From assembly GCA_958296005.1 (NCBI GenBank), contig CATQHQ010000002.1, positions 1,423,501 through 1,487,500 on the forward strand: a stretch of DNA of 64,000 nt. Reading direction: 5' to 3'. The translations under genes were made by a program, and so were the position numbers. The stretch comes from Longimicrobiales bacterium (GTDB lineage: Bacteria > Gemmatimonadota > Gemmatimonadetes > Longimicrobiales > Gaopeijiaceae). The notes beneath the pieces were generated by a model that saw nothing but the letters and a program-made list of their open reading frames with translations, searched no databases and was not told the DNA's origin. Positions 8,096 to 17,680 of this stretch are shown here, piece after piece; position 1 is the first letter of the stretch, and each line of letters opens with the position of its first letter.

Positions 8096-9229
8096 TCAAC
8101 GGAACGCGGGAAGCAGGTGGTCCACCACGACGCGCATCGTCTCCCGCTCGTAGTGCTTGGCGCCTCCGTCCCGCCTGGCGCCGCGCCAGTCGTTGGTGGC
8201 GACGACTACCAAGTTCAGCTGGGGGACTACGAAGACGAACTGGCCGCCGTAGCCCAAGGCGAAGTAGAGGGGCTCCCGGGCCTCGGGCACGACCCACCAG
8301 AGGTTCCCGTAGGATATCCCCGCGAGAGGGCCGGAATCGTCCCGCCACTGGAAGTGCGGATCGACGGACGCGTCCACCCACTCCTCCGGGAGGACTTGCC
8401 TGCGACCGCTGGCGCCGCGCTGCAGGTAGAGCTGCCCCAAGCGAGCCAAGTCCCTGGGGCGAAGGTCGAGTCCCGCGCCGCCGTTGACGTACCCGCCGGG
8501 GAGGGACTCCCAGCGTCCGATCGCGATCCCGATGGGACGAAAGAGCGCCTCTTGGGCGAACGCCGGGAGCGGCGTTCCGGTAGCGAACTCGACCGCCACC
8601 CCCAGGAGGTGGACGGCGGCGGAGTTGTAGGTGAAGTGGGCACCGGGCTGATGAGCCAGAGGCCGGTCCAGAAGGAAGCGAAGGTGGTCGCGGGAGCGTA
8701 TCCACTCCGAGTAGGAGCCGAAGCCTCCGGTCTCGTCCCATTCGAAGCCGCCCGTCATCGTAAGCAAGTGGCGAAACGTGATCTCCCGCTTGCCGTCGCC
8801 CATCTCGCCGACGGCGGGGACGACGTAGCCCGCGACGGGGTCGTCCACGCTCCCAATCTCTCCCCGCTCCACCGCGATGCCGACCAGAGCCGACACGACG
8901 CTCTTGGTCACGGAGCGGACGTCGGCGAGCGTGTCGGGGTGGGCGGTCCCGAAGTACTCCTCCACCACCAGCCGACCGTCCTTGACGACCAGCAGGCTTC
9001 GCAAGCGGTGGTTCAGGCGCGCCTGCTCGACGCCCCGGGCAACCAGCTCGGACGAGCCGCCGACTTCCTCGACCAGCGCGGTCTCCCAGGGAGCGGCCAG
9101 ATCGATCGTCACGGGATTGGGAGGTCCCGGCCCTGTCAAGTTGGTCGTGCACGCGGCCAGTAGCGCGGCCAGGACCGCCGGCGCGCTCGTCGCCGCAAGG
9201 CTGCGCCGGTCGTTCGCCGAACGGGTCAT
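8096..9229 (-). CDS. Exported serine hydrolase, beta-lactamase/esterase (class C) family, probable lipoprotein
   Basis: 377 residues. The N-terminus has arginines, a hydrophobic stretch and the lipobox LAAC (Cys27), so the mature protein should be lipid-anchored in the periplasm or outer membrane. The catalytic SxxK motif is SVTK at residues 106-109 and a Tyr-containing second motif lies in FTYNSAAVHLLG. Other family hallmarks are HLLTMTGGFEWDE, GGAGLDLRPRDLARLGQLYL and the C-terminal ALGYGGQFVFVVPQ. Such proteins are esterases, amidases or DD-peptidases. The ATG overlaps the stop of the RidA gene (ATGA), so it is a true operon member although all its partners are cytosolic. Its substrate is unknown; a periplasmic ester or amide of an aromatic or tryptophan-derived compound is possible. 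Confidence 0.85.
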   Translation of the reverse strand: MTRSANDRRSLAATSAPAVLAALLAACTTNLTGPGPPNPVTIDLAAPWETALVEEVGGSSELVARGVEQARLNHRLRSLLVVKDGRLVVEEYFGTAHPDTLADVRSVTKSVVSALVGIAVERGEIGSVDDPVAGYVVPAVGEMGDGKREITFRHLLTMTGGFEWDETGGFGSYSEWIRSRDHLRFLLDRPLAHQPGAHFTYNSAAVHLLGVAVEFATGTPLPAFAQEALFRPIGIAIGRWESLPGGYVNGGAGLDLRPRDLARLGQLYLQRGASGRRQVLPEEWVDASVDPHFQWRDDSGPLAGISYGNLWWVVPEAREPLYFALGYGGQFVFVVPQLNLVVVATNDWRGARRDGGAKHYERETMRVVVDHLLPAFR

Positions 9230-9639
9230 GGGAGGATCACCGCCGTCGCCTCCACCTCCACGATCGCCTCCGGGTGGACCAGAGCGCTCGTGGCCACCAG
9301 AGAGATCGCCGGGAAGTGCTTGCCGAACACCGCCCGGTACTCGGCGCCGATCTCGGAGAGGGAGGCGCGGTACGCCGACATCTCGGTCACGAAGATCGTA
9401 AGGCGTCCTACGTCGGCGACCCCACCGCCGGCCTCTTCCACGACTCGGAGAACGTTGGCCAGCGCCGCGCCGAACTGCTGCGGCAGATCCCCGGCGATCG
9501 CGCCGTCCGGCCCGGTGCCGATCTGGCCGGCCACGAAGAGCAGCCGCCCCCCGGCGGGAGCAAGCATCCCGTTGTTCCAGCCTCGCGGACGGCCCAGCGC
9601 GACCGGGTTGACGATCTCCCACTGCGCAGAGGGCGTCAC
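9226..9639 (-). CDS. RidA/YjgF family enamine/imine deaminase
   Basis: 137 residues, a typical single-domain RidA. LLFVAGQIGTGPDGAIAGD and the segment LANVLRVVEEAGGGVADV are family signatures, and the C-terminal LVHPEAIVEVEATAV ends as expected. RidA proteins hydrolyse reactive enamines and imines, releasing ammonia. Here a dedicated role is plausible: removal of the amino group from the 2-amino ring-reduced or ring-opened intermediate of anthranilyl-CoA breakdown. GTG start at 9639 overlaps the SDR stop (GTGA) and its stop overlaps the serine hydrolase start (ATGA). Confidence 0.87.
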   Translation of the reverse strand: MTPSAQWEIVNPVALGRPRGWNNGMLAPAGGRLLFVAGQIGTGPDGAIAGDLPQQFGAALANVLRVVEEAGGGVADVGRLTIFVTEMSAYRASLSEIGAEYRAVFGKHFPAISLVATSALVHPEAIVEVEATAVILP

Positions 9640-10412
9640 CGGAGCACCGCGCCGGCGTCCAGCGTCAGCGTCGTGCCCTGGAGCGACGACGCCTCGTCCG
9701 GCAGAAAGGACATGACCGCGTGGGCGACTTCGGCGGGCTTGATCAGACGACCTCCCGGCAGCGTTCGAGCGACCTCTCCCTTGACCCGCGAGCGATCCCT
9801 GCCGGTGAGGCCGGCGATCTTGGCGACGGCTTGGTCGGTCATCGGCGTGTCCACGTAGCCAGGGCAGACCGCGTTGGCTGTGACGCCGGTTCCCGCCAGC
9901 TCGGCGGCCAGGCAGCGGGTCAGCCCCAGCAGGGCGTGCTTGGAGGCGGAGTAGGACGTGATGTAGCGGGCGCCGGAGAGCGCGGCAACGGAGGCGACGT
10001 TGACGATGCGGCCCCAGTCCCGCTCCAGCATCGCCGGCAAAAACGCCTGGGTGACCAGGAGCGGCCCGGTGGCGTTGACCCGATGGAGGGCCTCCCACTG
10101 CTCCAGCGTCACCTTGAGGAACGGTGCCGAGTCGGCGGTCCCGGCGTTGTTGACCAGCACGTCCACGCGACCCAGGAGCCGCTCGGCTTCGTTCGCCAGA
10201 GCTTGAACGGACCGCGGGTCGGAGACGTCGCACGGGACGGCGTGGGCCGAGGCGCCCCCGGCGCGAAGCTCGGCGGCGACGGCTTCGATCTCGCCCGCGC
10301 TTCTGGCGGCGACCAAGACCCGCACCCCGGCCCGTGCCAGCGCTTGCGCGACCGCGGATCCGATCCCTCGCCCGCCCCCGGTGACCACCGCGGCCTTGTC
10401 CGCCAGCGTCAT
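9636..10412 (-). CDS. Short-chain dehydrogenase/reductase, probable 3-hydroxyacyl-CoA dehydrogenase step
   Basis: 258 residues, classical SDR. Cofactor loop TGGGRGIG near residue 12, CDVSD, NNAG, and the catalytic Tyr-Lys pair in YSASK after the conserved serine region NVASVAALSG. The C-terminal LQGTTLTLDAGAVLR is typical. It resembles acetoacetyl-CoA reductases/3-hydroxyacyl-CoA dehydrogenases. In this operon it most likely oxidises the 3-hydroxyacyl-CoA formed after ring opening; the substrate is inferred from context. The ATG at 10412 overlaps the creatininase-family stop (ATGA). Confidence 0.85.
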   Translation of the reverse strand: MTLADKAAVVTGGGRGIGSAVAQALARAGVRVLVAARSAGEIEAVAAELRAGGASAHAVPCDVSDPRSVQALANEAERLLGRVDVLVNNAGTADSAPFLKVTLEQWEALHRVNATGPLLVTQAFLPAMLERDWGRIVNVASVAALSGARYITSYSASKHALLGLTRCLAAELAGTGVTANAVCPGYVDTPMTDQAVAKIAGLTGRDRSRVKGEVARTLPGGRLIKPAEVAHAVMSFLPDEASSLQGTTLTLDAGAVLR

Positions 10413-11290
10413 GCTCGGCCTCCGACGGCTTCGCGGGGCGAGTGTCCCGGCCGCCCCAGCCGCTCCTGGACCGCGTCGGTCACGATCTGGCCCAGTACTC
10501 GCGCCGTCTGTACCCCCTCTTCGCGGGTGGCGGCGGCCGGGTCTCCGCAATAGGCGTCCGGGACGCCAGCTTCTCCGAAGGTGCTCGCGCCGTCTCGATG
10601 CGCCGAGGACAACGACACGGGGTGGGCGGGCAAGGCCTGCCGGGTCCGCTCCCGAACCAGCTCCGGCGCGGCCGCCATCACCACCGAGGTTTCATATTGT
10701 CCCGCGTGGCAGGCGCCGCTCTTGAACTCGTCGGTCAGGCGCATCGCCCACGGCTTGCGCGTGACGTCGGGGAAGACCACGGGCATGGCGTGGCGAATCG
10801 GCGGTCTCCCGGCAACCTCTCCCGCTTCGTACTCCGCGATCCCCTGCCGGAGCGACGCCAAGTGCGTCGGGTCCAGATGGGCGTTCACGACGACCATCGC
10901 CGCCGCGCCCTGCTGGGCCAAGGCAATGGCGATGTCGGTCACCAGTGCCGACGCCGTGGCAGGTCGGATCGAGAGCGTGCCGGGGAACTCGGCCGCAAAC
11001 GGGGCCGCAGCGTACGCCAGCGGGGGCAGTACGAGCGGACGGAAGCCGAGGGTGCCGAGCCCCGCCAGAGCCGCGTCCGCCGCCGCCTGCGCGATGATCA
11101 CGTCGGCGACGAGGGGCAGGTGCGGCCCATGAGCCTCCACCGCCCCCACGGGCAACAGACCGACCACGCTGGATCGCTGACGCCGGGCGGCCCCGGTCCT
11201 CTTCGCCTCGGCTTTCCTCGCCTCGGCGGTCCCCAGCCCGGCACCCGCCAAGCTGGTCCACGTCGCGTGTCCCCACTCCCGTTCGTCCAT
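10409..11290 (-). CDS. Creatininase family amidohydrolase, candidate N-formylkynurenine formamidase
   Basis: 293 residues. Metal-binding signatures of the creatininase family are intact: GAVEAHGPHLPLVADV, VVNAHLDPTHL and CHAGQYETSVVMAA (the HAG..ETS motif). Members are metal-dependent amidohydrolases and include creatininase, MftE and the archaeal FAPy deformylase ArfB, which removes a formyl group from an amide. The operon encodes tryptophan dioxygenase and kynureninase but no cyclase-type or esterase-type kynurenine formamidase. This protein could therefore hydrolyse N-formylkynurenine, although that is inference. It is the first gene of the leftward operon. The ATG at 11290 has AAAGG 7 nt upstream; an in-frame ATG at 11305 is a weaker alternative. 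Confidence 0.8.
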   Translation of the reverse strand: MDEREWGHATWTSLAGAGLGTAEARKAEAKRTGAARRQRSSVVGLLPVGAVEAHGPHLPLVADVIIAQAAADAALAGLGTLGFRPLVLPPLAYAAAPFAAEFPGTLSIRPATASALVTDIAIALAQQGAAAMVVVNAHLDPTHLASLRQGIAEYEAGEVAGRPPIRHAMPVVFPDVTRKPWAMRLTDEFKSGACHAGQYETSVVMAAAPELVRERTRQALPAHPVSLSSAHRDGASTFGEAGVPDAYCGDPAAATREEGVQTARVLGQIVTDAVQERLGRPGHSPREAVGGRA

Positions 11291-11317
11291 TGACCAACCT
11301 TTCATAGTCCCTAATCT
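11290..11317 (+). promoter_or_regulatory. Sigma-70-like promoter for the CoA ligase, in the divergent intergenic region
   Basis: TTGACC (11290-11295) and TAATCT (11312-11317) are separated by 16 bp. The -35 box touches the start codon of the divergent creatininase gene. Only 7 nt separate the -10 box from the ATG at 11325, so a transcript from here would be leaderless or nearly so. This short space must also hold the promoter of the leftward operon, for which I see no convincing boxes. Confidence 0.45.
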
Positions 11318-11324
11318 GAAGGGG

Positions 11325-12910
<1,586 letters not shown>

Positions 12911-12914
<4 letters not shown>

Positions 12915-13495
12915 CCGCCCCAGACCATTGCATGCCCGTGATCGTCGGCTCCGTGCGCCGCGGCCGCCTGTCGATCCGGGTCGCCCGCTTCATGCGGAAC
13001 AAGTTGCGGGAAGCCGGGATCGACGCGCCCCTTCTGGACTTGGCCGAGATCGGCCTGCCCGTCATGGAGGAGCGCCTGCACATGCGCGACGATCCGCCTC
13101 CCGGGCTGGCTCGCTTCGCCAAGGCAATAGCGGAATCGGACGGCGTGGTGGTCGTGAGTCCCGAGTACCACGGCTCGATCCCCGGCGTGCTGAAGAACGC
13201 CTTGGACTACCTGCGCAGCGAGTGGGACCGCAAGCCCGTGGGGATCGTCACGGTGTCGGGCGGAGGCTTTGGAGGCGTGCAGGTGCACAACCACCTGCAA
13301 CTTCTCTTTTTGCGGCTGAACGCCGTCCCCGTCGCGGCGATCGCCGTGTCCAACGTGGCGACGAGCTTCGACGAAGACGGGGTCGCCCAGCAGGAGCGCT
13401 ACGAAGCCGGGTTCGCCCGGTTCCTGGGCACGCTCACGTGGTACGCCCGCGCCCTCGGCGCTGCCAGGGCGGCGGACGCGGCGCGCAACGAGTAG
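12911..13495 (+). CDS. NAD(P)H-dependent FMN reductase family (flavodoxin-like)
   Basis: 194 residues. Flavodoxin-like fold with the family signatures GSVRRGRLSIRVA (FMN phosphate binding) and SPEYHGSIPGVLKNALDYL. Such enzymes reduce FMN or quinones with NAD(P)H. It is translationally coupled to the CoA ligase (ATGA overlap), so it probably serves the aromatic pathway, for instance by supplying reduced flavin or detoxifying quinoid side products; this role is inferred, since the neighbouring monooxygenase carries its own flavin domains. Confidence 0.82.
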
Positions 13496-13538
13496 TATAG
13501 GAGAGGCAGGCGCCACCGTTTCGCCCAAGGAGTCCAAG

Positions 13539-15536
13539 ATGGCCGCTCCCGTCGAACCTCCTGTCCGCAAGGGTCTCCCCCCCGAAGCCTACGAGGTCGT
13601 GGACGGCGACAGCTACCGTCCCTACGTGCCGCCGGAGAAGTCGCTTGCCGAGCTCTCCGTGCGAGCGGTCGTGATCGGGCTCGTCGTTTCGGTCGTCTTC
13701 GGCGCGGCCAACGCCTACCTGGGCCTCAAGGTCGGGCTCACGGTAAGCGCCTCGATCCCGGCGGCGGTGATCGCCGTGGCCGTCTTCCGGGCGCTTCGTC
13801 GAGGGTCGATCCTGGAGACCAACATGGTCCAGACGATCGGGTCGGCGGGCGAGTCGGTGGCGGCAGGGGTGATCTTCACCTTGCCCGCGCTGTTCATCTG
13901 GCAACGGAGCGACCCGACGATCGTCGTGGACTTGGTCCAGGTGTCCGTCATCGCTGGCTTCGGGGGCCTCCTCGGGGTGCTGTTCATGATCCCGCTACGA
14001 CGGTACCTGATCGCGCGCGAGCACGGAAAGCTGCCCTACCCGGAAGGCACCGCGTGCGCCGAGGTCCAGGTCGCCGGCGAGGTGGGCGGCAGCAAGGCCC
14101 GCCTTCTCTTCTCCGGCTTGGGCGTCGGCGCGCTCTACCAGGCGCTGGCCAACGCCCGGGGGCTGGCGCTGTGGAACGAGGCGCCCGCCGTGCCCCTGCC
14201 CCGGAAGGCCGAGATCGGAGGCGACTTCACGCCCGAGCTGCTCGGGGTCGGCTTCATCATCGGGCCTCGGATCGCCGCGATCATGTTCGGCGGCAGCGCG
14301 CTGGCGTGGCTGGTCCTCATCCCGCTGATCGACCTCTGGGGCGGAGACGCGGTGGTCTACCCCGCCGGGGTTGCCATGTCGGCGCTCGGGTCCGGCGAGA
14401 TCTGGGACAACTACATCCGCTACGTGGGCGCGGGGGCGGTGGGCTTCGCGGGGATCGTCACGCTCCTCAAGTCCCTTCCCACGATCGTGGAGTCGTTCAA
14501 GCTGGGGTTGGCCCACGCGGGCGGCGGCGCAGCGACCGGACTTCCGCGCACCCAGCAGGACCTTCCCATGCGGCTCGTGCTGGGGCTGGCGGCGCTGATG
14601 GCGGTGGCGCTGTGGCTCTGGCCCGGCGTGCCCGTGGGACCGCTGGGGGCGCTGTTGATCGTCGTCTTCAGCTTCTTCTTCGTGACCGTGTCCAGCCGGA
14701 TCGTGGGCCTGATCGGCTCGTCGTCGAACCCCGTGTCCGGGATGACGATCGCGGCCCTCATCCTCACCTCGCTGATCTGGGTGGCGCTGGGGCTGAACGA
14801 CGGCGGCGCCGGGGCCAAGGTGGCGGTGCTGGCGGTGGGCGCGGTCGTGTGCATCTCGGCGGCCGTCGCCGGCGACACCTCCCAGGACCTCAAGACGGGC
14901 TTCCTCGTGGGCGCGACGCCGAAGCGGATGCAGGTCGGCGAGATGATGGGCGTCCTGGCCAGCGCGGCGGTGATGGGCGGCGTGCTGGTGGTGCTGAACG
15001 AGTCCTACGGGCTGGGGACGGTAGACGGGCTCCCCGCGCCCCAGGCCACCCTGATGAGTCTGGTGATCGACGGCGTGCTGAACGCTTCCCTGCCCTGGGG
15101 GTTCGTGTTGCTGGGGATCGGGATCGCGGCGGTGGCCGAGTTCGTCTTCAAGCTGCCGTCGCTGGCGTTCGCGGTAGGCGTGTACCTGCCCGTGTCGCTG
15201 ATGACGCCGATCTTCGTGGGCGGGCTGATGCGCATGGGGCTGGCCCGGAAGTACTCCGGCAACGACGGCGAGGGCGCCGAGAAGCGCGAGCAGGGCGTCC
15301 TCTTCGCGTCGGGGCTGATCGCCGGCGCCGCGCTGGTGGGCGTGCTCATCGGGCTCGCGATCTACCTGGTCACCCAGGTCACCGGCAACCCGGACCCGGC
15401 GTCGTCGTGGATCGTGGGCCACGGGTGGATGGACGCGGCGTGGGCACCGCTGTCCTCGATCGTGGGGACGCTCGTCTTCGCCGGGCTGTGCCTGCTCCTG
15501 TGGCGGGCGGCCGTCGGGGAGCGGCGGGCAGGGTGA
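13539..15536 (+). CDS. OPT family oligopeptide transporter
   Basis: 665 residues, strongly hydrophobic, with roughly 14-16 membrane spans. Family landmarks: FGAANAYLGLKVGLTVSASIP near the first spans, ETNMVQTIGSAGESVAAG, KLPYPEGTACAEV, SSRIVGLIGSSSNPVSGMT and AAVAGDTSQDLKTG. OPT proteins are proton-coupled inner-membrane importers of small peptides or peptide-like metal chelates. The ATG is preceded by AAGGAG at good spacing. It lies 43 bp after the flavin reductase gene on the same strand, so peptide import could feed tryptophan catabolism next door; that link is only positional. A small lipoprotein gene overlaps its stop. Confidence 0.9.
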   Translation: MAAPVEPPVRKGLPPEAYEVVDGDSYRPYVPPEKSLAELSVRAVVIGLVVSVVFGAANAYLGLKVGLTVSASIPAAVIAVAVFRALRRGSILETNMVQTIGSAGESVAAGVIFTLPALFIWQRSDPTIVVDLVQVSVIAGFGGLLGVLFMIPLRRYLIAREHGKLPYPEGTACAEVQVAGEVGGSKARLLFSGLGVGALYQALANARGLALWNEAPAVPLPRKAEIGGDFTPELLGVGFIIGPRIAAIMFGGSALAWLVLIPLIDLWGGDAVVYPAGVAMSALGSGEIWDNYIRYVGAGAVGFAGIVTLLKSLPTIVESFKLGLAHAGGGAATGLPRTQQDLPMRLVLGLAALMAVALWLWPGVPVGPLGALLIVVFSFFFVTVSSRIVGLIGSSSNPVSGMTIAALILTSLIWVALGLNDGGAGAKVAVLAVGAVVCISAAVAGDTSQDLKTGFLVGATPKRMQVGEMMGVLASAAVMGGVLVVLNESYGLGTVDGLPAPQATLMSLVIDGVLNASLPWGFVLLGIGIAAVAEFVFKLPSLAFAVGVYLPVSLMTPIFVGGLMRMGLARKYSGNDGEGAEKREQGVLFASGLIAGAALVGVLIGLAIYLVTQVTGNPDPASSWIVGHGWMDAAWAPLSSIVGTLVFAGLCLLLWRAAVGERRAG

Positions 15537-15856
15537 GGCGAGCGCGGATCGTCGGCGTCGGCCTCGCCTTGGCCTTGGCGTGCGCCCCCGAGGAGCAGCC
15601 GTCCGGCGACGGCCTGACTCGGGAAGCGTTCGTGGAGACCTACGTGGCGCTTCGGGCGGCCGGGCTTCAGACCGCGTCGCGAGTGGTCTCGCCCGAGGAC
15701 AGGGACCGAATCCTCGCCGAAAAGGGCGTGGCCCAAGAGGAGCTGCTCGAGTTCGCGGAGACCCACGGTGGCGACGCCGCGTTCATGAAAGAGGTGTGGG
15801 ACGAGGTCGAGTTGCGCTTGGAGGAGAGGCGCGGGCGGTCGGGCCCGACCCCGTAG
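15533..15856 (+). CDS. Small putative lipoprotein of unknown function
   Basis: 107 residues. The GTG start overlaps the transporter stop (GTGA), so the two are co-expressed. The N-terminus VRRARIVGVGLALALAC looks like a short lipoprotein signal with Cys17, though the lipobox (LALAC) is not ideal. The mature part is charged and predicted helical (LTREAFVETYVALRAAG, the LAEKGVAQEELLEFAE segment). I do not recognise the family; it may be a periplasmic partner of the OPT transporter. Confidence 0.65.
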   Translation: MRRARIVGVGLALALACAPEEQPSGDGLTREAFVETYVALRAAGLQTASRVVSPEDRDRILAEKGVAQEELLEFAETHGGDAAFMKEVWDEVELRLEERRGRSGPTP

Positions 15857-15944
15857 GGCTTGCAAGATCGCGGACTGCGTTCCAAACTAGGCTTGCCGTT
15901 GCCGTGTCGGATCAAGCCTCAAGACAGCTTCAGGAAACCCATAC

Positions 15945-16913
15945 ATGATCATCAAGATCAAGAAGAGCAGCGACGTCCCGTCCTCCGAGGTCACGTCCGA
16001 AAGCGAATACCTGAACCGCCGAAGCTTCCTCGCGGCGTCGGCAACGGCGATAGGGGCGACGGCGGGAGCAGCCGCACTGCTGGGACGGGCAGCCTCGCCG
16101 CTGTCGGCGGCCGGATCGACGCCCGCGAGCGCCTCCGCCGTCCAGGAGCTTGAACCCACGGCCGAAAAGCTGATCACCAGCTACAACAACTTCTACGAGT
16201 TCGGGCTCGCGAAGGAGGACCCGGCAAAGCACGCCCACGCGCTCGTCACCGAGCCCTGGTCGGTGGTCGTCGACGGATTGTGCAACAACCCGGCAGAGTA
16301 CCAGCTGGAAGAGTTCGTCTCGCCCTCCACGATCGAGGATCGCGTGTACCGCTTCCGTTGCGTGGAGGCGTGGTCGATGGTCGTCCCCTGGCAAGGCTTC
16401 CCCTTGGCCGACGTAATCAAGCGCGCGGACCCCACCGGAGACGCCGAGTACGTGGCGTTCGAGACGCTGTGGGACCCGGATCAGATGCCGCAGGGGCGGT
16501 GGCGGAACTGGGAACCGAGGATCGGCTGGCCCTACCGGGAAGGCCTGCGCCTGGACGAGGCGATGCATCCGCTGGCGTTCCTGGCCACCGGGCTGTACGG
16601 CAAGGACATGCCCAACCAGAACGGAGCGCCGCTCCGGCTGGTGGTGCCGTGGAAGTACGGCTTCAAGAGCATCAAGTCGATCGTGCGCATGACCTTCACC
16701 GCCGAGGAGCCGCCCACCACATGGGCGACCCAGGCGTCGAACGAGTACGGCTTCTACTCCAACGTCAACCCCGACGTGTCGCATCCGCGCTGGAGCCAGG
16801 CCCGGGAACGGCCCTTGGGCAGCTTTCGTCGCGTTCCGACCCGCTTCCTCAACGGCTACGCCGACGAAGTGGCGCACCTGTACGAAGGAATGGACCTGAA
16901 GAAGCACTACTGA
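15945..16913 (+). CDS. msrP: Protein-methionine-sulfoxide reductase catalytic subunit MsrP (YedY)
   Basis: 322 residues. The N-terminus has a Tat signal (NRRSFLAAS, twin Arg at 25-26) followed by an Ala-rich hydrophobic region. Family motifs: the molybdopterin Cys ligand in RFRCVEAWSMVVPWQG (Cys139), HPLAFLATGLYG, and PLRLVVPWKYGFKSIKSI. MsrP is a periplasmic Mo-molybdopterin enzyme that repairs oxidised methionine in exported proteins, receiving electrons from MsrQ, whose gene follows. An AGGAAA ribosome site lies 7 nt before the ATG. The assignment is firm. Confidence 0.94.
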   Translation: MIIKIKKSSDVPSSEVTSESEYLNRRSFLAASATAIGATAGAAALLGRAASPLSAAGSTPASASAVQELEPTAEKLITSYNNFYEFGLAKEDPAKHAHALVTEPWSVVVDGLCNNPAEYQLEEFVSPSTIEDRVYRFRCVEAWSMVVPWQGFPLADVIKRADPTGDAEYVAFETLWDPDQMPQGRWRNWEPRIGWPYREGLRLDEAMHPLAFLATGLYGKDMPNQNGAPLRLVVPWKYGFKSIKSIVRMTFTAEEPPTTWATQASNEYGFYSNVNPDVSHPRWSQARERPLGSFRRVPTRFLNGYADEVAHLYEGMDLKKHY

Positions 16914-16991
16914 GATCGAGCCCGTTCCCCCGATCTCGAGGCCGTCGATCTGACCGCGAACCCACGGACGCCAGTCCTCCTTCTCAAGTGG

Positions 16992-17588
16992 ATGATCTGG
17001 CTGGTCGGCTTGGCGCCGACGGCTTGGCTGGCGGCCGGCTTCCTCCGGGGGACGTTGGGCGCCAACCCCATCGAGAAGGTCATTCTCGTCCAAGGGCGCT
17101 GGGCGCTGGGGTTCCTGCTTGCCGCGATCGCCGTCACACCGGTTCGCCGACTCACGGGGTGGAACCCGGTCGTCAAGCTGCGTCGGCTCGTCGGGCTCTT
17201 CGCCTTCTACCACGTCTGCGTTCACTTCTTGGCCTACGTGGGGCTGGACCAGTTCTTCGCTCTAGGCTACATCCTCGAAGACGTGTTGGAGCGGCGGTAC
17301 ATCACGGCCGGCTTTACGGCGCTGGTGCTGCTGACTCCGTTGGCGGTCACCTCCACAAAGGGGTGGATCCGGCGGCTCGGGAAGCGGTGGCGGCAACTTC
17401 ACCGGCTGGCGTACGTCGCGGCGGCGCTCGGCGTCCTCCACTTCTTCTGGAAGGTGAGGGCCGACACGTTCTGGCCTCTAGCTGCGGCGCTGTTGCTGGC
17501 GGCGCTCTTCGCTGTCCGGATCGTCCACGCGGTTTCGAAGAAGAGGGCCCGGCCGCGAAAGCCCGCGAGACGCCGGCCCGCCGTCTAG
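16992..17588 (+). CDS. msrQ: Haem-binding membrane subunit MsrQ (YedZ)
   Basis: 198 residues, about six membrane spans. The family motif GANPIEKVILVQGRWAL follows the first span; haem-ligand histidines lie in FAFYHVCVHFLAY and in QLHRLAYVAAALGVLHFFW. MsrQ passes electrons from the cytosol or quinone pool to MsrP, encoded directly upstream. I use ATG 16992 because no other ATG or GTG exists upstream in frame; homologues often begin about 10 residues earlier, where only a CTG (16950) is available. The Arg/Lys-rich C-terminal tail is cytosolic. Confidence 0.9.
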   Translation: MIWLVGLAPTAWLAAGFLRGTLGANPIEKVILVQGRWALGFLLAAIAVTPVRRLTGWNPVVKLRRLVGLFAFYHVCVHFLAYVGLDQFFALGYILEDVLERRYITAGFTALVLLTPLAVTSTKGWIRRLGKRWRQLHRLAYVAAALGVLHFFWKVRADTFWPLAAALLLAALFAVRIVHAVSKKRARPRKPARRRPAV

Positions 17589-17620
17589 CCGTCTAGTTCG
17601 AATCAAGCCTCGTCGGCCCT

Positions 17621-17680
17621 ACTCCCACTTGGTCGGCCCCACTCCTACTCGATCGGCTCTACTCCCACTCGATCGTGGCG
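17621..17680. repeat. Three 20-bp tandem units derived from the 3' end of guaA
   Basis: Units at 17621-17640, 17641-17660 and 17661-17680 share the core ACTCCCACTYGRTCG with a few substitutions; the third loses similarity in its last five bases. The third unit contains the last codons of guaA (encoding IEWE plus most of the stop codon), so the upstream two look like degenerate duplications of the gene's end, left in the gap between the convergent msrQ and guaA genes. Confidence 0.8.

Noticed and set aside
13995..15422. 475-codon leftward frame inside the OPT transporter gene
   Set aside because: It is a composition artefact; the rightward frame is a full membrane transporter with family motifs and a ribosome site.
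17593..17612. GTTCGAATC resembling a tRNA TPsiC loop
   Set aside because: The flanking bases cannot pair as a T-stem and no acceptor, D or anticodon arms are found around it.
17621..17680. Three 20-bp repeats as a possible CRISPR array
   Set aside because: The units are directly adjacent without spacers, are degenerate, and derive from the guaA coding end; no cas genes are present.
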